Assembly (NCBI GenBank): GCA_023390775.1
Contig: JAEWCF010000014.1
Location: forward strand, 1 to 64,000
Direction: 5' to 3'
Origin: Bacteroidota bacterium
GTDB lineage: Bacteria > Bacteroidota > Bacteroidia > Flavobacteriales > Flavobacteriaceae
DNA: 64,000 bases
Positions 16,823-25,805 of this stretch are shown in pieces. The notes beneath the pieces were generated by a model, which saw only the letters and a program-made list of their open reading frames with translations, ran no database searches and was not told the origin of the DNA. Numbering within the stretch: position 1 is the stretch's first letter; the number at the start of each line of letters is the position of its first letter. Both the position numbers and the translations under genes were made by a program.

Positions 16823-17683
16823 ATGAAACTATACCCGATAGAAGCCGGAAATTTCAAGCTTGACGGCGGAGCCATGTTTGGCGTTGTACCGAAAACGATC
16901 TGGAACAAGACCAATCCCGCCGATGCCAACAACCTGATCGACATTGCCGCCCGCTGCCTTTTGATCGAAGACGGCAACCGGTTGATCCTGATCGACACGG
17001 GAATGGGCGACAAGCAATCGGAGAAGTTTTTTGGCTACTATTCGCTATGGGGCGATCACGCACTTGACAAATCACTCGCCGAAGCCGGATTTTCCCGCGA
17101 TGATGTGACCGATGTCTTCATGACGCACCTTCACTTCGATCACTGCGGCGGAAGCGTGAGCTGGAACAAGGATCGCACGGGCTATGAGCCGGCGTTCAAA
17201 AACGCGAAATTCTGGACCAACGAGGACCATTGGAATTGGGCCGTTAAACCGAATGCGCGCGAAAAGGCTTCGTTCTTGCCCGAGAATATCCTTCCGATGC
17301 AGGAAAGCGGCCAGCTGAATTTTATCCAAAGGCCATCGGGGGATACGCTGGCGAATTCGGAACTGGGCTTTGACATCTTCTTTGCCGATGGGCATACCGA
17401 CAAGATGATGATCCCAAAGATCAAATTCGGCGACAAGACCATCTGCTTCATGGCCGACCTTTTGCCGACGGCGGGGCACCTTCCACTGCCCTACGTAATG
17501 GGTTACGACACACGCCCGCTTTTGACGTTGCCGGAAAAGGCAAAGTTTTTGGAAGAGGCGGCCGCCAATAATTATTACCTGTTCCTTGAACACGATGCGC
17601 ATAACCCCGTAATCACCGTCGAGATGACCGAAAAAGGCGTGAGGCTCAAGGAGGTTTTTGCGTGTGGGGATGTCTTAAGGTAA
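16823..17683 (+). CDS. MBL-fold metallo-hydrolase
   Basis: The 286-residue product has the metallo-beta-lactamase fold. The zinc motif is THLHFDHCGG near 97-106, with further likely ligands in ADGHTDKM and FMADLLPTAGHLPLPY and a late His in EHDAH. It lacks a signal peptide, so it is probably cytoplasmic. Substrate is not predictable; relatives include lactonases and related hydrolases. The gene diverges from the suf operon. A hairpin AAGCAA/TTGCTT (16780-16798) lies just upstream of the start and could be regulatory. Confidence 0.9.
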   Translation: MKLYPIEAGNFKLDGGAMFGVVPKTIWNKTNPADANNLIDIAARCLLIEDGNRLILIDTGMGDKQSEKFFGYYSLWGDHALDKSLAEAGFSRDDVTDVFMTHLHFDHCGGSVSWNKDRTGYEPAFKNAKFWTNEDHWNWAVKPNAREKASFLPENILPMQESGQLNFIQRPSGDTLANSELGFDIFFADGHTDKMMIPKIKFGDKTICFMADLLPTAGHLPLPYVMGYDTRPLLTLPEKAKFLEEAAANNYYLFLEHDAHNPVITVEMTEKGVRLKEVFACGDVLR

Positions 17684-17759
17684 CGTTAATCAAAAAATCG
17701 GCTGTAACAAAAACCAATACTTTAGACCAATTTTTCAAAATTTTAAACTCCTGTAAAAG

Positions 17760-19370
17760 ATGAATATGTTCAAAAAAGTGATGCTCGGCGCGGTACTGAT
17801 GTTCGCGTTTTCGGCATCGGCACAAAAGGCTCCTGCCAATTCAATCGAAAAACTGACATCCAAGAAGGGGCAGTTGACCGAAAAACAACTTCAGCGCTGG
17901 AGCCATCTCGACCTGGCTTCCGACACCATTCCCGGAATGAGCGTGGACCGCGCGCACGAATTGCTCAAAAATAAGAAAGGGACCAAGGTCATTGTCGGGG
18001 TCATTGACTCGGGAGTTGACATCGAGCACGAAGATCTTAAGGATGTCATCTGGAAAAACACAAAGGAAATTGCAGGAAACGGCATCGATGATGACAAGAA
18101 CGGTTATGTGGACGATATCCACGGCTGGAATTTCCTGGGCGATGCGACCAAGGAAAACCTTGAGATGACGCGGATGCTGAAAAAGCCGGACGACGGTTCG
18201 GCCGAATACAAGCGCGCCAAGGAGGCCTACGAGAAACAATACCAAAAGGCAATGGGCGGGAAGCAGCAGGTAGATTTCATCATGCAGGCGCACAATGCGA
18301 TCGTCGACCATCTGAAAAAACCGAATTACACGGCTGAGGACCTGAAGAAAATCGAGACTACCGACCAAAACCTGCTCCGTTCCAAAATGGTGATGACGCA
18401 GATCGCCGGCCAGGTAGGAGAGGGGTTCATCGAAGAGATTACCGGTTTCAAGGACCACATCTATGACATGCTCAACTACAACCTGAACAAGGATTTTGAC
18501 GGGCGTAAGGCAATCGGCGACAATCCAAACGATATCAACGACCGCAAATACGGAAACAACAATGTCATCGGTCCCGACAAGGAGGAGGCGATGCACGGAA
18601 CCCACGTCGCGGGCATCATCGCGCAGGGCCGCAACAACGGAATCGGGGGTGACGGGGTCGCGAACAACGTGGAAATCATGGCATTGCGCGCGGTTCCTAA
18701 CGGCGATGAATATGACAAGGACATCGCGCTAGCGATCCGGTACGCGGTTGACAACGGCGCCAAGGTCATCAACGGCAGCTTCGGCAAGAGTTTTTCGCCG
18801 CAAAAGCAGTGGGTCTTTGACGCGATCAAGTACGCCGAATCCAAAGACGTGCTGATCGTTCACGCGGCCGGTAACGATGGTCTTGACATCGACAAGGACG
18901 AAAACCGCAATTACCCGAACGATTCAGAGGACAACAAGACCGAGATTGCGGGCAACTTCCTGTCTATCGGCGCGTTGGGCAAAACATACGATCAAAACAT
19001 GGTCGCCGAATTCTCAAACTACGGAACCTTCAACGTCGACGTTTTTGCTCCCGGAATGGAAATTTACGCGACAGTACCCAATAACAAATACAAATTCGAG
19101 CAGGGAACTTCGATGGCTTCTCCAAATGCGGCCGGTGTTGCGGCGCTCGTTCGTTCCTACTATCCAAACCTGACCGCTCGCCAGGTGAAGCAGATCCTGA
19201 TCGAGTCCGGGACACCCATCGCCAACGAGGTGGTCCTTGGAGAATCTCAGGAGAAACGCTCATTTGCGAAAGCCTCAAAAGGCGGACGGATCGTCAACGC
19301 CTACAACGCGATGGTGATGGCCGAGAAAATGTCCAAAACCAAACTTCCTGCTAACAAAATCAAGGGATAA
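17760..19370 (+). CDS. Exported S8 (subtilisin-like) serine peptidase
   Basis: The product has 536 residues with a signal peptide of about 22 residues ending ASAQK. The catalytic triad is Asp83 in VIDSGVD, His282 in GTHVAGI and Ser451 in GTSMASP, with Asn372 in AAGND for the oxyanion hole. The spacing between Asp and His is about 200 residues, much longer than in subtilisin. Residues about 130-265 form a lysine- and glutamate-rich, mostly helical insertion seen in several Bacteroidota S8 peptidases. No C-terminal sorting domain is visible. It overlaps the next gene, an M1 peptidase, by one base (TAATG), so both peptidases are probably co-translated. Confidence 0.94.
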   Translation: MNMFKKVMLGAVLMFAFSASAQKAPANSIEKLTSKKGQLTEKQLQRWSHLDLASDTIPGMSVDRAHELLKNKKGTKVIVGVIDSGVDIEHEDLKDVIWKNTKEIAGNGIDDDKNGYVDDIHGWNFLGDATKENLEMTRMLKKPDDGSAEYKRAKEAYEKQYQKAMGGKQQVDFIMQAHNAIVDHLKKPNYTAEDLKKIETTDQNLLRSKMVMTQIAGQVGEGFIEEITGFKDHIYDMLNYNLNKDFDGRKAIGDNPNDINDRKYGNNNVIGPDKEEAMHGTHVAGIIAQGRNNGIGGDGVANNVEIMALRAVPNGDEYDKDIALAIRYAVDNGAKVINGSFGKSFSPQKQWVFDAIKYAESKDVLIVHAAGNDGLDIDKDENRNYPNDSEDNKTEIAGNFLSIGALGKTYDQNMVAEFSNYGTFNVDVFAPGMEIYATVPNNKYKFEQGTSMASPNAAGVAALVRSYYPNLTARQVKQILIESGTPIANEVVLGESQEKRSFAKASKGGRIVNAYNAMVMAEKMSKTKLPANKIKG

Positions 19371-21232
19371 TGTATAAAATCGCGGCGCTGGCGCTGACTT
19401 TAATTTCGCTGAATTCGGCAGCCCAAAACGGATATTGGCAACAACATGTGGATTACAAAATGGACGTGTCCATGGACGTGTCCAACTACCGATACAAGGG
19501 AACGCAACAGCTTGTCTATACCAACAATTCGCCGGATACGCTCAAACGGGTCTTTTACCACCTGTACCCCAACGCCTTCCAGCCCGGAAGCGAGATGGAC
19601 ATGCGGGTGAGGACCATTGCCGATCCCGATGGCCGGATGGCCAAAAAGGTGAAGGTGCTGGGCAAGGAAGTACGCGAAAGCCGGATCAAAAACCTTAAAC
19701 CCGACGAGATCGGGTTTTTGCGTGTGTCAAATTTCAAACAGGACGGCGTTGCCGCGGTAGCGAAGGAAGTCGAAACTATTTTGGAAGTGACACTCGCCAA
19801 ACCGCTTTTGCCCGGAGCCAAGACAACCTTGACGCTCGATTTCGACGGCCAGGTTCCCGTGCAGATTCGCCGAAGCGGACGCAACAATTCGGAAGGCGTG
19901 GAGCTTTCCATGGCGCAGTGGTATCCCAAGATGGCCGAATACGATTTCGAGGGCTGGCATGCCGATCCCTATATTGCCCGCGAATTCCATGGTGTTTGGG
20001 GTAACTTTGACGTGAAGATCACCATCGACAAAAATTATGTGCTTGGCGGATCGGGGTATTTGCAGAATCCGGATCAGATAGGCCACGGATACCAAAAGAA
20101 CGGAGCGGTCGTCAAGCCCGGAAAAGGGAAAACACTCACCTGGCATTTCATCGCGCCAAACGTCCACGATTTCACCTGGGCGGCCGACAAGGAATATCTA
20201 CACGATACCGTTCAGGTTCCCGATGGCCCGACCCTGCACTTCCTTTATCAGAACAACCCGAAAATCATTGACAACTGGAAGAAATTGCAGCCAAAGGCCG
20301 TCGAGGTCATGCAGGCCTTCAACCGCATTGTCGGCAAATATCCGTATGACCAATACTCGGTGATACAGGGCGGCGACGGCGGAATGGAATACGCCATGTG
20401 CACGCTGATCCTTGGCGAAGGTACTTTTGAAGGTTTGCTGGGTGTTACAACCCATGAAATGGGGCATTCGTGGTTCCAGCACGTGGTCGCGACCAATGAG
20501 TCGAAGCACGGATGGATGGACGAGGGCTTTACGACTTTCATTGAGGACATGGTGCTCAACGAGCTTTCGGCGGAAAAGAAAGCGAACCCATTTACCGGCT
20601 CCTACAACGGCTACTATTTCATGGCGAACTCGGGCAAGGAGCAACCGCAATCCACTCACGCCGACCGCTTTGACGAAAACCGCATGTACAGCATCACATC
20701 GTACAGCAAAGGAAGTGTTTTCCTGACACAGCTCGGCTATTTGATAGGCTGGGACAATTTGATGAAGACGATACGCCGGTTTTATTCCGAGTACAAGTTC
20801 AGGCACGCAACGCCAAATGATTTTAAGCGGGTTGCCGAGAAGGTTTCGGGCGCATTGCTCGACTGGTACCTCATCGATTGGACCCAAACCACCAACACGA
20901 TCGATTATGCCATTGCGGAGGTTAAGGATTCCGATAAAGGCGCAACGGTATCATTGGAGAGGATTGGCCGCATGCCAATGCCCATCGATTTGCTCGTGGA
21001 ATATGCCGATGGTTCAAAGGAGAGTTTTTACATTCCGCTGCGGATGATGTCGTTCCAAAAGGAAAATCCCTATCCCGAAATCAAGCGCACCGTCCTTGCG
21101 GACTGGGCCTGGGGAAATCCGAAGTATGATTTGGTCCTGCCAAGGGCGAAAAGCCAGGTGAAGTCCATCCGCATCGACCCGAGTGGGCTCATGGCCGACA
21201 TCAAGCAGGAAAACAACCGGTACGGCCAATAA
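19370..21232 (+). CDS. Exported M1 family aminopeptidase
   Basis: The product has 620 residues with a signal peptide ending near NSAAQN. The M1 zinc site is HEMGH (His362, Glu363, His366) with the third ligand Glu385 in WMDEG. The exopeptidase substrate motif reads GGMEYAM at about 337-343 in place of GAMEN. An N-terminal beta-sheet domain precedes the catalytic domain, and a beta-rich tail follows. It is predicted to trim peptides in the periplasm or at the surface, perhaps with the S8 peptidase of the same transcript; that link is inference from the overlap. Confidence 0.94.
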   Translation: MYKIAALALTLISLNSAAQNGYWQQHVDYKMDVSMDVSNYRYKGTQQLVYTNNSPDTLKRVFYHLYPNAFQPGSEMDMRVRTIADPDGRMAKKVKVLGKEVRESRIKNLKPDEIGFLRVSNFKQDGVAAVAKEVETILEVTLAKPLLPGAKTTLTLDFDGQVPVQIRRSGRNNSEGVELSMAQWYPKMAEYDFEGWHADPYIAREFHGVWGNFDVKITIDKNYVLGGSGYLQNPDQIGHGYQKNGAVVKPGKGKTLTWHFIAPNVHDFTWAADKEYLHDTVQVPDGPTLHFLYQNNPKIIDNWKKLQPKAVEVMQAFNRIVGKYPYDQYSVIQGGDGGMEYAMCTLILGEGTFEGLLGVTTHEMGHSWFQHVVATNESKHGWMDEGFTTFIEDMVLNELSAEKKANPFTGSYNGYYFMANSGKEQPQSTHADRFDENRMYSITSYSKGSVFLTQLGYLIGWDNLMKTIRRFYSEYKFRHATPNDFKRVAEKVSGALLDWYLIDWTQTTNTIDYAIAEVKDSDKGATVSLERIGRMPMPIDLLVEYADGSKESFYIPLRMMSFQKENPYPEIKRTVLADWAWGNPKYDLVLPRAKSQVKSIRIDPSGLMADIKQENNRYGQ

Positions 21233-21440
21233 AAAACAAAACCCTCCCGAAATGAATTCCGACAGGGTTTAAGGGAATGAATCCCTGATATTGTTGGGTT
21301 TTTATCTGCTTTGTTTCCAGCGGTTGCTTCCTCAACCTGCAGATAGTGCTATGATGTAAAAGTACAACCGCAATGCGTGGAACACGTTGCAGAATTTTTT
21401 TAAAAGGTTACATAATTAACGGGTTCATAAAGTCTTAGCC
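21233..21440 (+). ncRNA. Structured intergenic segment upstream of rnpA (possible small RNA or leader)
   Basis: No gene is present in this gap. Just after the M1 stop there is AACCCT...AGGGTT with a 20-base interior, which may end the upstream transcript. At 21303-21345 a nested fold is visible: TATCTGC pairs with GCAGATA, enclosing GGTTG-CTTCCT-CAACC. At 21371-21401 a CAATGCGTG/CACGTTG hairpin is followed by seven T, like an intrinsic terminator. Together this could be a small RNA with its own terminator, or a leader controlling rnpA. I do not recognise an Rfam family. Confidence 0.3.
21371..21401 (+). terminator. Hairpin plus T-run before rnpA
   Basis: CGTG pairs with CACG over a GAA loop, extended by CAA/TTG with a bulge, followed by CAGAA and seven T. 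It lies 40 bases before the rnpA start, so it would either end an upstream small RNA or attenuate rnpA. Confidence 0.45.
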
Positions 21441-21824
21441 GTGGAACAGTCATATCCTAGGGAAGAAAAGCTCAAGGGCCGAACTTTGATCAATTCGTTG
21501 TTCGCCGAGGGGAAATCGATTTCCCAGTATCCCGTGCGGCTGGTGTATGTTCCGGTCGATGGCCAGCAGGTCCCTTTGCGGATGGGGGTTTCGGTTTCAA
21601 AAAGGTACTTCAAGCGGGCAAACCGAAGGAATTACATCAAACGGTTGCTTCGCGAATGTTACCGGTTAAACAAGGGCGATCTCCTGGGTGGGGACAGGCA
21701 CTATGCCTGCATGCTCATTTATCAGTCCGGCGAGGAACCCCGATTTGAGGAACTGCAAAGCAAGGTCAAAAAATTGTTTGCCAAAGCCCTGGCGCAATGG
21801 ACATCTGCTGACAACCCGAAATAA
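21441..21824 (+). CDS. rnpA: Ribonuclease P protein component
   Basis: The 127-residue basic protein binds RNase P RNA and helps process tRNA 5' ends. The family signature is KRANRRNYIKRLLRECYR near 54-71, preceded by MGVSVSKRYFK. The reading frame starts with GTG at 21441 and no in-frame ATG fits before the conserved EEKLKGR segment, so GTG is the likely start. In many bacteria rnpA follows rpmH near the origin; here rpmH is not adjacent and an S41 peptidase gene follows, an arrangement I associate with flavobacteria. Confidence 0.94.
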   Translation: MEQSYPREEKLKGRTLINSLFAEGKSISQYPVRLVYVPVDGQQVPLRMGVSVSKRYFKRANRRNYIKRLLRECYRLNKGDLLGGDRHYACMLIYQSGEEPRFEELQSKVKKLFAKALAQWTSADNPK

Positions 21825-21882
21825 ATCCGGCGCTGCGGCGTTCCTAATTTTGTTACATTAGCCTGTTATAATTTTTCCAAAA

Positions 21883-23529
21883 ATGATTCAAAAGTTGCGC
21901 TTTATCAAGAAACGGTACGTGCTTCCGGTCATCGCCGGCGGCATGTTGTATGTGGGTGCGGGATTTAAGGAGGACTTCTTTGAAATCGCGAAGCAGATTG
22001 AAATCTTCACAACCATGTTCAAAGCCGTGAACATGAATTACGTGGACCAGACCAACCCGGCCGAACTCATGGACAAGGCGATCAAGAGCATGCTTGCCGA
22101 CCTGGATCCCTACACGGTGTACTTCAACGAGCAGGACGTGGTCAAATTCAAAATCAACAATACCGGCGAGTACACGGGAATCGGTGCTATGATCACGCGA
22201 AAAGGAGGGAAGCTCATCATCAAAGAACCGTACAAGAATTATCCGGCGGACAAAGCGGGACTAAAGGCGGGTGACGAAATCATCCAGATCGGCGAAGTCA
22301 ATCTCGAGGACTTCAAGGAAGATGCGGGCCAATTGCTTAAGGGGGCGAAAAATGCAAAGATTGACGTGAAATACAGGCGACAGGGGAAGGTCCAGTCAGC
22401 TACTATCGTGCTCGAGGAAGTAGAGCTCAAGGCCGTCCCGTTTTTCTCAAAAGTCGACGCGAAGACGGGTTACATCGTGCTCTCGCAATTCAATCGGAAA
22501 GCAACGCTTGAGACCAAGGAAGCACTCGAACAACTCAAGCGCGAGGGCGCCGAACGCATCGTCCTCGACCTTCGCGGGAATCCGGGCGGGCTTTTGGCCG
22601 AGGCGGTCAACATCTGCAACCTCTTTGTTCCAAAAGGCGAGGTGATCGTGACCACGAAATCCAAGATCGAGAAGCACAACAATACCTACAAAACGACCCG
22701 CGAGCCGATAGATACCGAGATACCGCTTGTCATTCTGGTCGATGGCCGAAGCGCCTCGGCATCGGAAATCGTGGCAGGAGCCCTTCAGGACCTCGACCGC
22801 GCCGTTATTGTGGGCAGCCGAAGTTTCGGGAAAGGATTGGTCCAAAGGCCGGTAGACCTGACCTATGGCACCCAGATCAAGATTACCATTTCGCGTTATT
22901 ACACACCATCCGGCCGGTGCATCCAGGCGCTGGACTATGCGCACCGCGACCAGGAGGGCAAGGCGGTCCGGACCGATGCCACGAAATACAACGCTTTCCG
23001 TACCCGCAAGGGCCGCACGGTTTACGATGGAGGCGGGATCCTGCCCGACGTGGAACTGACCGAAACCAAGCTCAGCCCCATTTCGGAGGCGCTGGTCCGC
23101 AACGACGGCATCTTCAACTACGTGACTTATTACTATTACAAAAACCCCGCGCTCGGTGATAAGATCCCGACCATAACCGATGCCGACTTCAATGATTTCA
23201 AGGCTTTCCTGAAAAAGGAAAATTTCTCTTTCGACACCGAAACCGAACTCGCCCTGAAGAAAACCCTGGAGGCCGCCAAGAAGGAACAGATCGATGCTTC
23301 CATTACATCCGAGTACCAACAGTTGCTGGCATCCCTGCAAAAAAGCGAAGAAAATCAGCTGAACCAGAACCAGAAAGAGATTAAAAATCTACTTTTGGAC
23401 GAAATTATAAAGCGGTACCAGTACAAGGAAGGGCTCTACCAGTATTACACCAAAAGCAATTCCGAGATCAAGAAAGCCATCGCGATCCTGGACAATGCCG
23501 CCGAATACAACAAGATCCTAAAGCTGTAA
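21883..23529 (+). CDS. S41 family C-terminal processing peptidase
   Basis: The product has 548 residues. An N-terminal hydrophobic segment (about 10-25) anchors or exports it. A PDZ domain lies near 85-165 (TGIGAMITRKGGKLII, AGLKAGDEIIQIGE). The catalytic domain has DLRGNPGGLL, the nucleophile Ser in GRSASASEI and the general base Lys in SFGKGLVQ, as in CtpA/Prc. The C-terminal 130 residues are helical and charged. Such peptidases cut periplasmic proteins from the C-terminus. It is immediately followed by an OmpA-like gene with no gap. Confidence 0.95.
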   Translation: MIQKLRFIKKRYVLPVIAGGMLYVGAGFKEDFFEIAKQIEIFTTMFKAVNMNYVDQTNPAELMDKAIKSMLADLDPYTVYFNEQDVVKFKINNTGEYTGIGAMITRKGGKLIIKEPYKNYPADKAGLKAGDEIIQIGEVNLEDFKEDAGQLLKGAKNAKIDVKYRRQGKVQSATIVLEEVELKAVPFFSKVDAKTGYIVLSQFNRKATLETKEALEQLKREGAERIVLDLRGNPGGLLAEAVNICNLFVPKGEVIVTTKSKIEKHNNTYKTTREPIDTEIPLVILVDGRSASASEIVAGALQDLDRAVIVGSRSFGKGLVQRPVDLTYGTQIKITISRYYTPSGRCIQALDYAHRDQEGKAVRTDATKYNAFRTRKGRTVYDGGGILPDVELTETKLSPISEALVRNDGIFNYVTYYYYKNPALGDKIPTITDADFNDFKAFLKKENFSFDTETELALKKTLEAAKKEQIDASITSEYQQLLASLQKSEENQLNQNQKEIKNLLLDEIIKRYQYKEGLYQYYTKSNSEIKKAIAILDNAAEYNKILKL

Positions 23530-24345
23530 ATGAAGCATTTTCTCAGGTTGTTGCCGCTGCTTTTCTTTGGATGGGTACAGGCGCAGGAAGAAGTGGTCCA
23601 ATCGGTCTACTTTGATTTCGACAAATTTTCCCTTGACCCCAAGCAGGAGCAGGCGGTGGTGAATTTCATCAAATCCACCGATTCCACCCGTATCGAATCG
23701 GTGGAAATCTTCGGCTATACTGACGATATCGGGAAAGAAGCGTACAATTTCAAGCTATCGACCAACCGCGCGAACACCATCCGCGAAGCGCTGCTCAAAA
23801 ACGGCATCCGCAACAAGATCATCGTGACCATCGAGGGCAAGGGCCGCATTCTCATCGATGACGACATCGTCGAAAACCTTCCTGAAAAGCGATCGAAAAA
23901 CCGACGCGTCGACGTCGTGCTCAATCTCAAGGAATTGCCCAAGATCGAACTCCCGGGCTTTTACACATCGGTACAAAAAAAGCACGTCGTTGGTGACCAC
24001 ATTTATCTGGAAAACCTGCTGTTCGAGCGCGGAAGCAGCAAACTCACCATGAAGGCCAAGACGCAATTGGACGGCATCGCGCGGCAACTCTTGAAGTACA
24101 AGAATTTGCAGTTCGAGGTCCAGGGACACGTATGCTGTACGCCGCCGTATCAAAAAGAGGCCATTGACCGCGAGACCCGCAAGCGTCAACTCTCACAAAA
24201 CCGCGCCGAATCGGTATACAAATACCTTGTTTTCAAGAAAATTGCCAAGAACCGCATGACCTTCAAGGGATACGGGAACACCGTCCCGCTCGGCAAGGGC
24301 GCCGAATACGACCGCCGCGTTGAGTTGGTGATCACCAAAATCTAG
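23530..24345 (+). CDS. Periplasmic protein with two OmpA-like domains
   Basis: The 271-residue product has a signal peptide of about 18 residues (ending VQAQE). Two tandem OmpA-C-like peptidoglycan-binding domains follow, about 25-135 (VYFDFDKFSLD, EIFGYTDDIG, RSKNRRVDVV) and about 160-270 (LLFERGSSKLT, RKRQLSQNRAESV, AEYDRRVELV). The second has an unusual vicinal cysteine pair in GHVCCTPP where the first has GYTDDIG. No beta-barrel or lipobox is present. It probably sits in the periplasm attached to the wall. The ATG abuts the S41 stop codon; the ElaA-like gene converges one base away. Confidence 0.88.
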   Translation: MKHFLRLLPLLFFGWVQAQEEVVQSVYFDFDKFSLDPKQEQAVVNFIKSTDSTRIESVEIFGYTDDIGKEAYNFKLSTNRANTIREALLKNGIRNKIIVTIEGKGRILIDDDIVENLPEKRSKNRRVDVVLNLKELPKIELPGFYTSVQKKHVVGDHIYLENLLFERGSSKLTMKAKTQLDGIARQLLKYKNLQFEVQGHVCCTPPYQKEAIDRETRKRQLSQNRAESVYKYLVFKKIAKNRMTFKGYGNTVPLGKGAEYDRRVELVITKI

Positions 24346-24346
24346 A

Positions 24347-24796
24347 TTAGCCGCGCCGAATCATCCGGATATGTGGGATGTCATCTTCCAGGTAGGTTTC
24401 GCCCTTGACGGCAAATCCGTGGAACTCATAAAATTTTTTCAGGTAAAGCTGTGCCGATATCTCGATGTCGACCGCCCCAAATTCGCGATGGATGTCGGTG
24501 ATGGCCACGCGCATTAGGTCATGGCCCCATTTGCGGTCCCGAAACTCGCGCGCAATCACCACCCGGCCAATCGACGCAAGTTCAAAATAATCCCCCGGCC
24601 TGAACAATCTGGCGTAGGCCACGATGCGCTCCCCGAAAAAGCCCAAAAGGTGGATCGCGCCCTGGTCTTTATTGTCAATATCCTGATAGACGCAATCCTG
24701 TTCCACCACAAAGACTTCCGACCGCAACCGCAGCACTTGGTATAGTTCGGGTATCGAAAGGCCGTCAAAAGGGCTTATTTTCCATTTTAGTGCCAT
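24347..24796 (-). CDS. ElaA-like GNAT N-acetyltransferase
   Basis: The 149-residue product is a GNAT acyltransferase close to E. coli ElaA. Shared features are LYQVLRLRSEVFVVEQ near 18-33, YQDIDNKD, ASIGRVVIAREFRDRKWGHDLM, which is the acetyl-CoA pyrophosphate loop region, and AQLYLKKFYEFHGF near the C-terminus. The substrate of ElaA is not established. It overlaps the DUF4837 stop by one base (24796), so the two are probably in one transcript. Confidence 0.92.
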   Translation of the reverse strand: MALKWKISPFDGLSIPELYQVLRLRSEVFVVEQDCVYQDIDNKDQGAIHLLGFFGERIVAYARLFRPGDYFELASIGRVVIAREFRDRKWGHDLMRVAITDIHREFGAVDIEISAQLYLKKFYEFHGFAVKGETYLEDDIPHIRMIRRG

Positions 24797-25761
24797 CAGT
24801 CCAATTTAAGGGTTTTAATTATGGCCTCGAGTTCGTGCATCAGGTCGCGTTTTTCCTTTGACGGCGCGTAGCAAAAACCCTCGAGCACCAGGATGCGCGA
24901 TCGTTTTGGGTCACGAATCGCAAAATTAATGAAGGGCCCCGACATGAAGTCATTGCGAAGCTCCCACGTCCCTTTTGACTCGAGCGCCTTGTGACCGGCG
25001 ACCGTCGTCTCGCGGATGTACGGCGCATAGGCCCCTTCGGTCACCATGGGGCTGTCGGGCACCGTTCCGTGGATATAGGCAGCCCCGATCGAATCCCTGA
25101 TCCGCGTAAGGTTATTGACGAGTTCCGGGCCCGGCACAAGTGCATCCATCGGCAATTCATATATCAAAAGGCTTGTATTGCCGCTGATGATCTCGCGTTT
25201 CAGCCAGGTAAATTTCGGGCCTTCGCGCACGATTTTGTACGCGGTGGGAATATCCAGCGCAATCCCGAATTTTGCCTTCAACGGCGCTATATCCAAAAGC
25301 GAACTATCCATGCGCTGTTGCGCTTCCCGCAATTCGGTGGCCTTGATGATTTCAACGATCTGGGGTGCGCGCTGCTCGATCATTTGGAGCAGTTCGGGAA
25401 TGTTGCGCCCGGAAATCCTGATGATGTTTACCGGCGCCCCGCTCTTCCGCGAATCGATTTCAAATTTCTTCTCGCCGGTCTTGATGACGATGATGCTCCG
25501 GGTGTTGGTCGTAAACCCCTCAAGCAATTTGAGCGGGTACTGATTGATCGTAAAAAGCGGTTCTTCCTGGGGAAGCCCCGTGACCGGCGAGGCGAATTTG
25601 GTGCGGATCGTGTCGCCGACCTCTCCATTCCAAAGCAGGTCGTCAATGATGACCGAAATGTGGTTTATCTGCCCCGATGACAACGCCTGATGCCTTTCGT
25701 CGCCGCGTTGGCACGCCGTAAACAGGGGTAGGGCACACAAAAAAAGAAGGGCTTTCTTCAT
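24796..25761 (-). CDS. DUF4837 family lipoprotein
   Basis: The 321-residue product begins MKKALLFLCALPLFTACQRG, a lipoprotein signal peptide with Cys17 as the lipidated residue. The mature protein matches DUF4837, a Bacteroidota family with two related alpha/beta halves. Function is unknown. It lies directly downstream of the MltD-like transglycosylase gene, an arrangement I associate with flavobacteria, which hints at a role in the envelope. Confidence 0.85.
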   Translation of the reverse strand: MKKALLFLCALPLFTACQRGDERHQALSSGQINHISVIIDDLLWNGEVGDTIRTKFASPVTGLPQEEPLFTINQYPLKLLEGFTTNTRSIIVIKTGEKKFEIDSRKSGAPVNIIRISGRNIPELLQMIEQRAPQIVEIIKATELREAQQRMDSSLLDIAPLKAKFGIALDIPTAYKIVREGPKFTWLKREIISGNTSLLIYELPMDALVPGPELVNNLTRIRDSIGAAYIHGTVPDSPMVTEGAYAPYIRETTVAGHKALESKGTWELRNDFMSGPFINFAIRDPKRSRILVLEGFCYAPSKEKRDLMHELEAIIKTLKLD

Positions 25762-25805
25762 ACACCGAAGTTATGAAAAAAGCCCTTGTTTCTTTATGAT
25801 TTTGG

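Noticed and set aside
22447..23340. A 297-codon minus-strand frame opposite the S41 peptidase
   Set aside because: Shadow of a strongly conserved peptidase; no promoter or domain.
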